DNA of 64,000 nucleotides from Anaeromyxobacter soli (GTDB lineage: Bacteria > Myxococcota > Myxococcia > Myxococcales > Anaeromyxobacteraceae), in the NCBI RefSeq assembly GCF_022808855.1, contig NZ_JAKZLF010000019.1:1-64000 (forward strand), in the 5' to 3' direction. Within the stretch, counting starts at the first letter, position 1; each line of letters starts with the position of its first letter. Shown in pieces: positions 63,957 through 64,000 of this stretch. A program made the position numbers and the translations under genes. Below the pieces are notes generated by a model, which was not told where the DNA came from, made no database searches, and saw nothing but the letters and a program-made list of their open reading frames with translations.

Positions 63957-64000
63957 TACCGGCCTCCGTACTGCTTCTCGTAGTACTTCAGGTATTCGCC
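63956..64000 (-). CDS. rmlB: C-terminal end of a dTDP-glucose 4,6-dehydratase-like gene (partial)
   Basis: Only the last 14 codons are in the window: GEYLKYYEKQYGGR then TAG. The GEYLKYYEKQYG ending is typical of RmlB in related bacteria, and rmlB commonly precedes rmlD. The stop overlaps the rmlD start by one base. Call rests on this short tail and on context. Confidence 0.6.
   Translation of the reverse strand, partial: GEYLKYYEKQYGGR

Overview
The window is about 73% GC, uses many GTG and TTG starts, packs genes tightly, and has long open antisense frames that are a by-product of base composition. Gene content points to a myxobacterium-like deltaproteobacterium, most like Anaeromyxobacter: a glnB-ntrB-ntrC-glnA cluster, DUF4388/PATAN response regulators, a monoheme outer-membrane protein, many lipoproteins, and a DUF4175/MoxR/DUF58 operon. 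This assignment is inference from content, not from a database search. I see no rRNA, tRNA, CRISPR array, insertion sequence or phage gene.

Layout. 1-403 is a non-coding, hairpin-rich repeat region with a pure G/C tract. 0.4-8 kb holds a cardiolipin-synthase-like phospholipase D, a TPR metallopeptidase lipoprotein, a DUF2157/GDYXXLXY membrane pair and, on the minus strand, a lipase-like hydrolase plus an orphan histidine kinase. 8.2-12.8 kb is the nitrogen-control cluster, with a sigma54 promoter and an NtrC-like dyad in front of glnA and a terminator after it. 13-22.9 kb is mixed: two MFS transporters, a DUF2332 protein, a secreted protein of unknown function, a monoheme beta-barrel protein resembling Cyc2 in layout, a short-chain dehydrogenase, a lipoprotein and a CotH-type kinase lipoprotein. 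23-25.2 kb is a sulfate-binding protein plus porin unit preceded by two identical-geometry dyads (GTCCG-N6-CGGAC). 25.3-28 kb has a response regulator-DUF4388 protein and an ABHD18-like hydrolase. 28.1-38.3 kb is a minus-strand gene train: DUF4175, TPR metallopeptidase, MoxR ATPase, DUF58, BatA-like VWA protein and NagZ. A divergent ECF sigma/anti-sigma/secreted-protein operon lies at 38.5-40.1 kb.

40.2-64 kb is a surface polysaccharide locus. It contains two OPX export proteins, a low-molecular-weight phosphotyrosine phosphatase, an ABC exporter, a CapD/WbpM-type dehydratase with a DegT aminotransferase, a WbpA-WbpB-WbpD-WbpE set predicted to make UDP-2,3-diacetamido-2,3-dideoxy-glucuronate, three GT4 glycosyltransferases, a glucuronyl C5-epimerase-family protein, a Wzx flippase, a Wzy polymerase, a small PglC-like phosphoglycosyl transferase, a Wzz-like chain-length protein and the rmlD/rmlB pair (rmlB runs off the window). 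Together these suggest a Wzx/Wzy-dependent polymer rich in uronic acids, possibly with in-polymer C5 epimerisation. The core of the locus (about 51.5-57.8 kb) is visibly less GC-rich than its flanks, which fits horizontal exchange of the serotype-determining genes.

Recurring regulatory theme: several monocistronic genes have a -35/-10 promoter whose -10 ends only 6-10 nt before the start codon with no Shine-Dalgarno, so leaderless mRNAs are likely in this genome.
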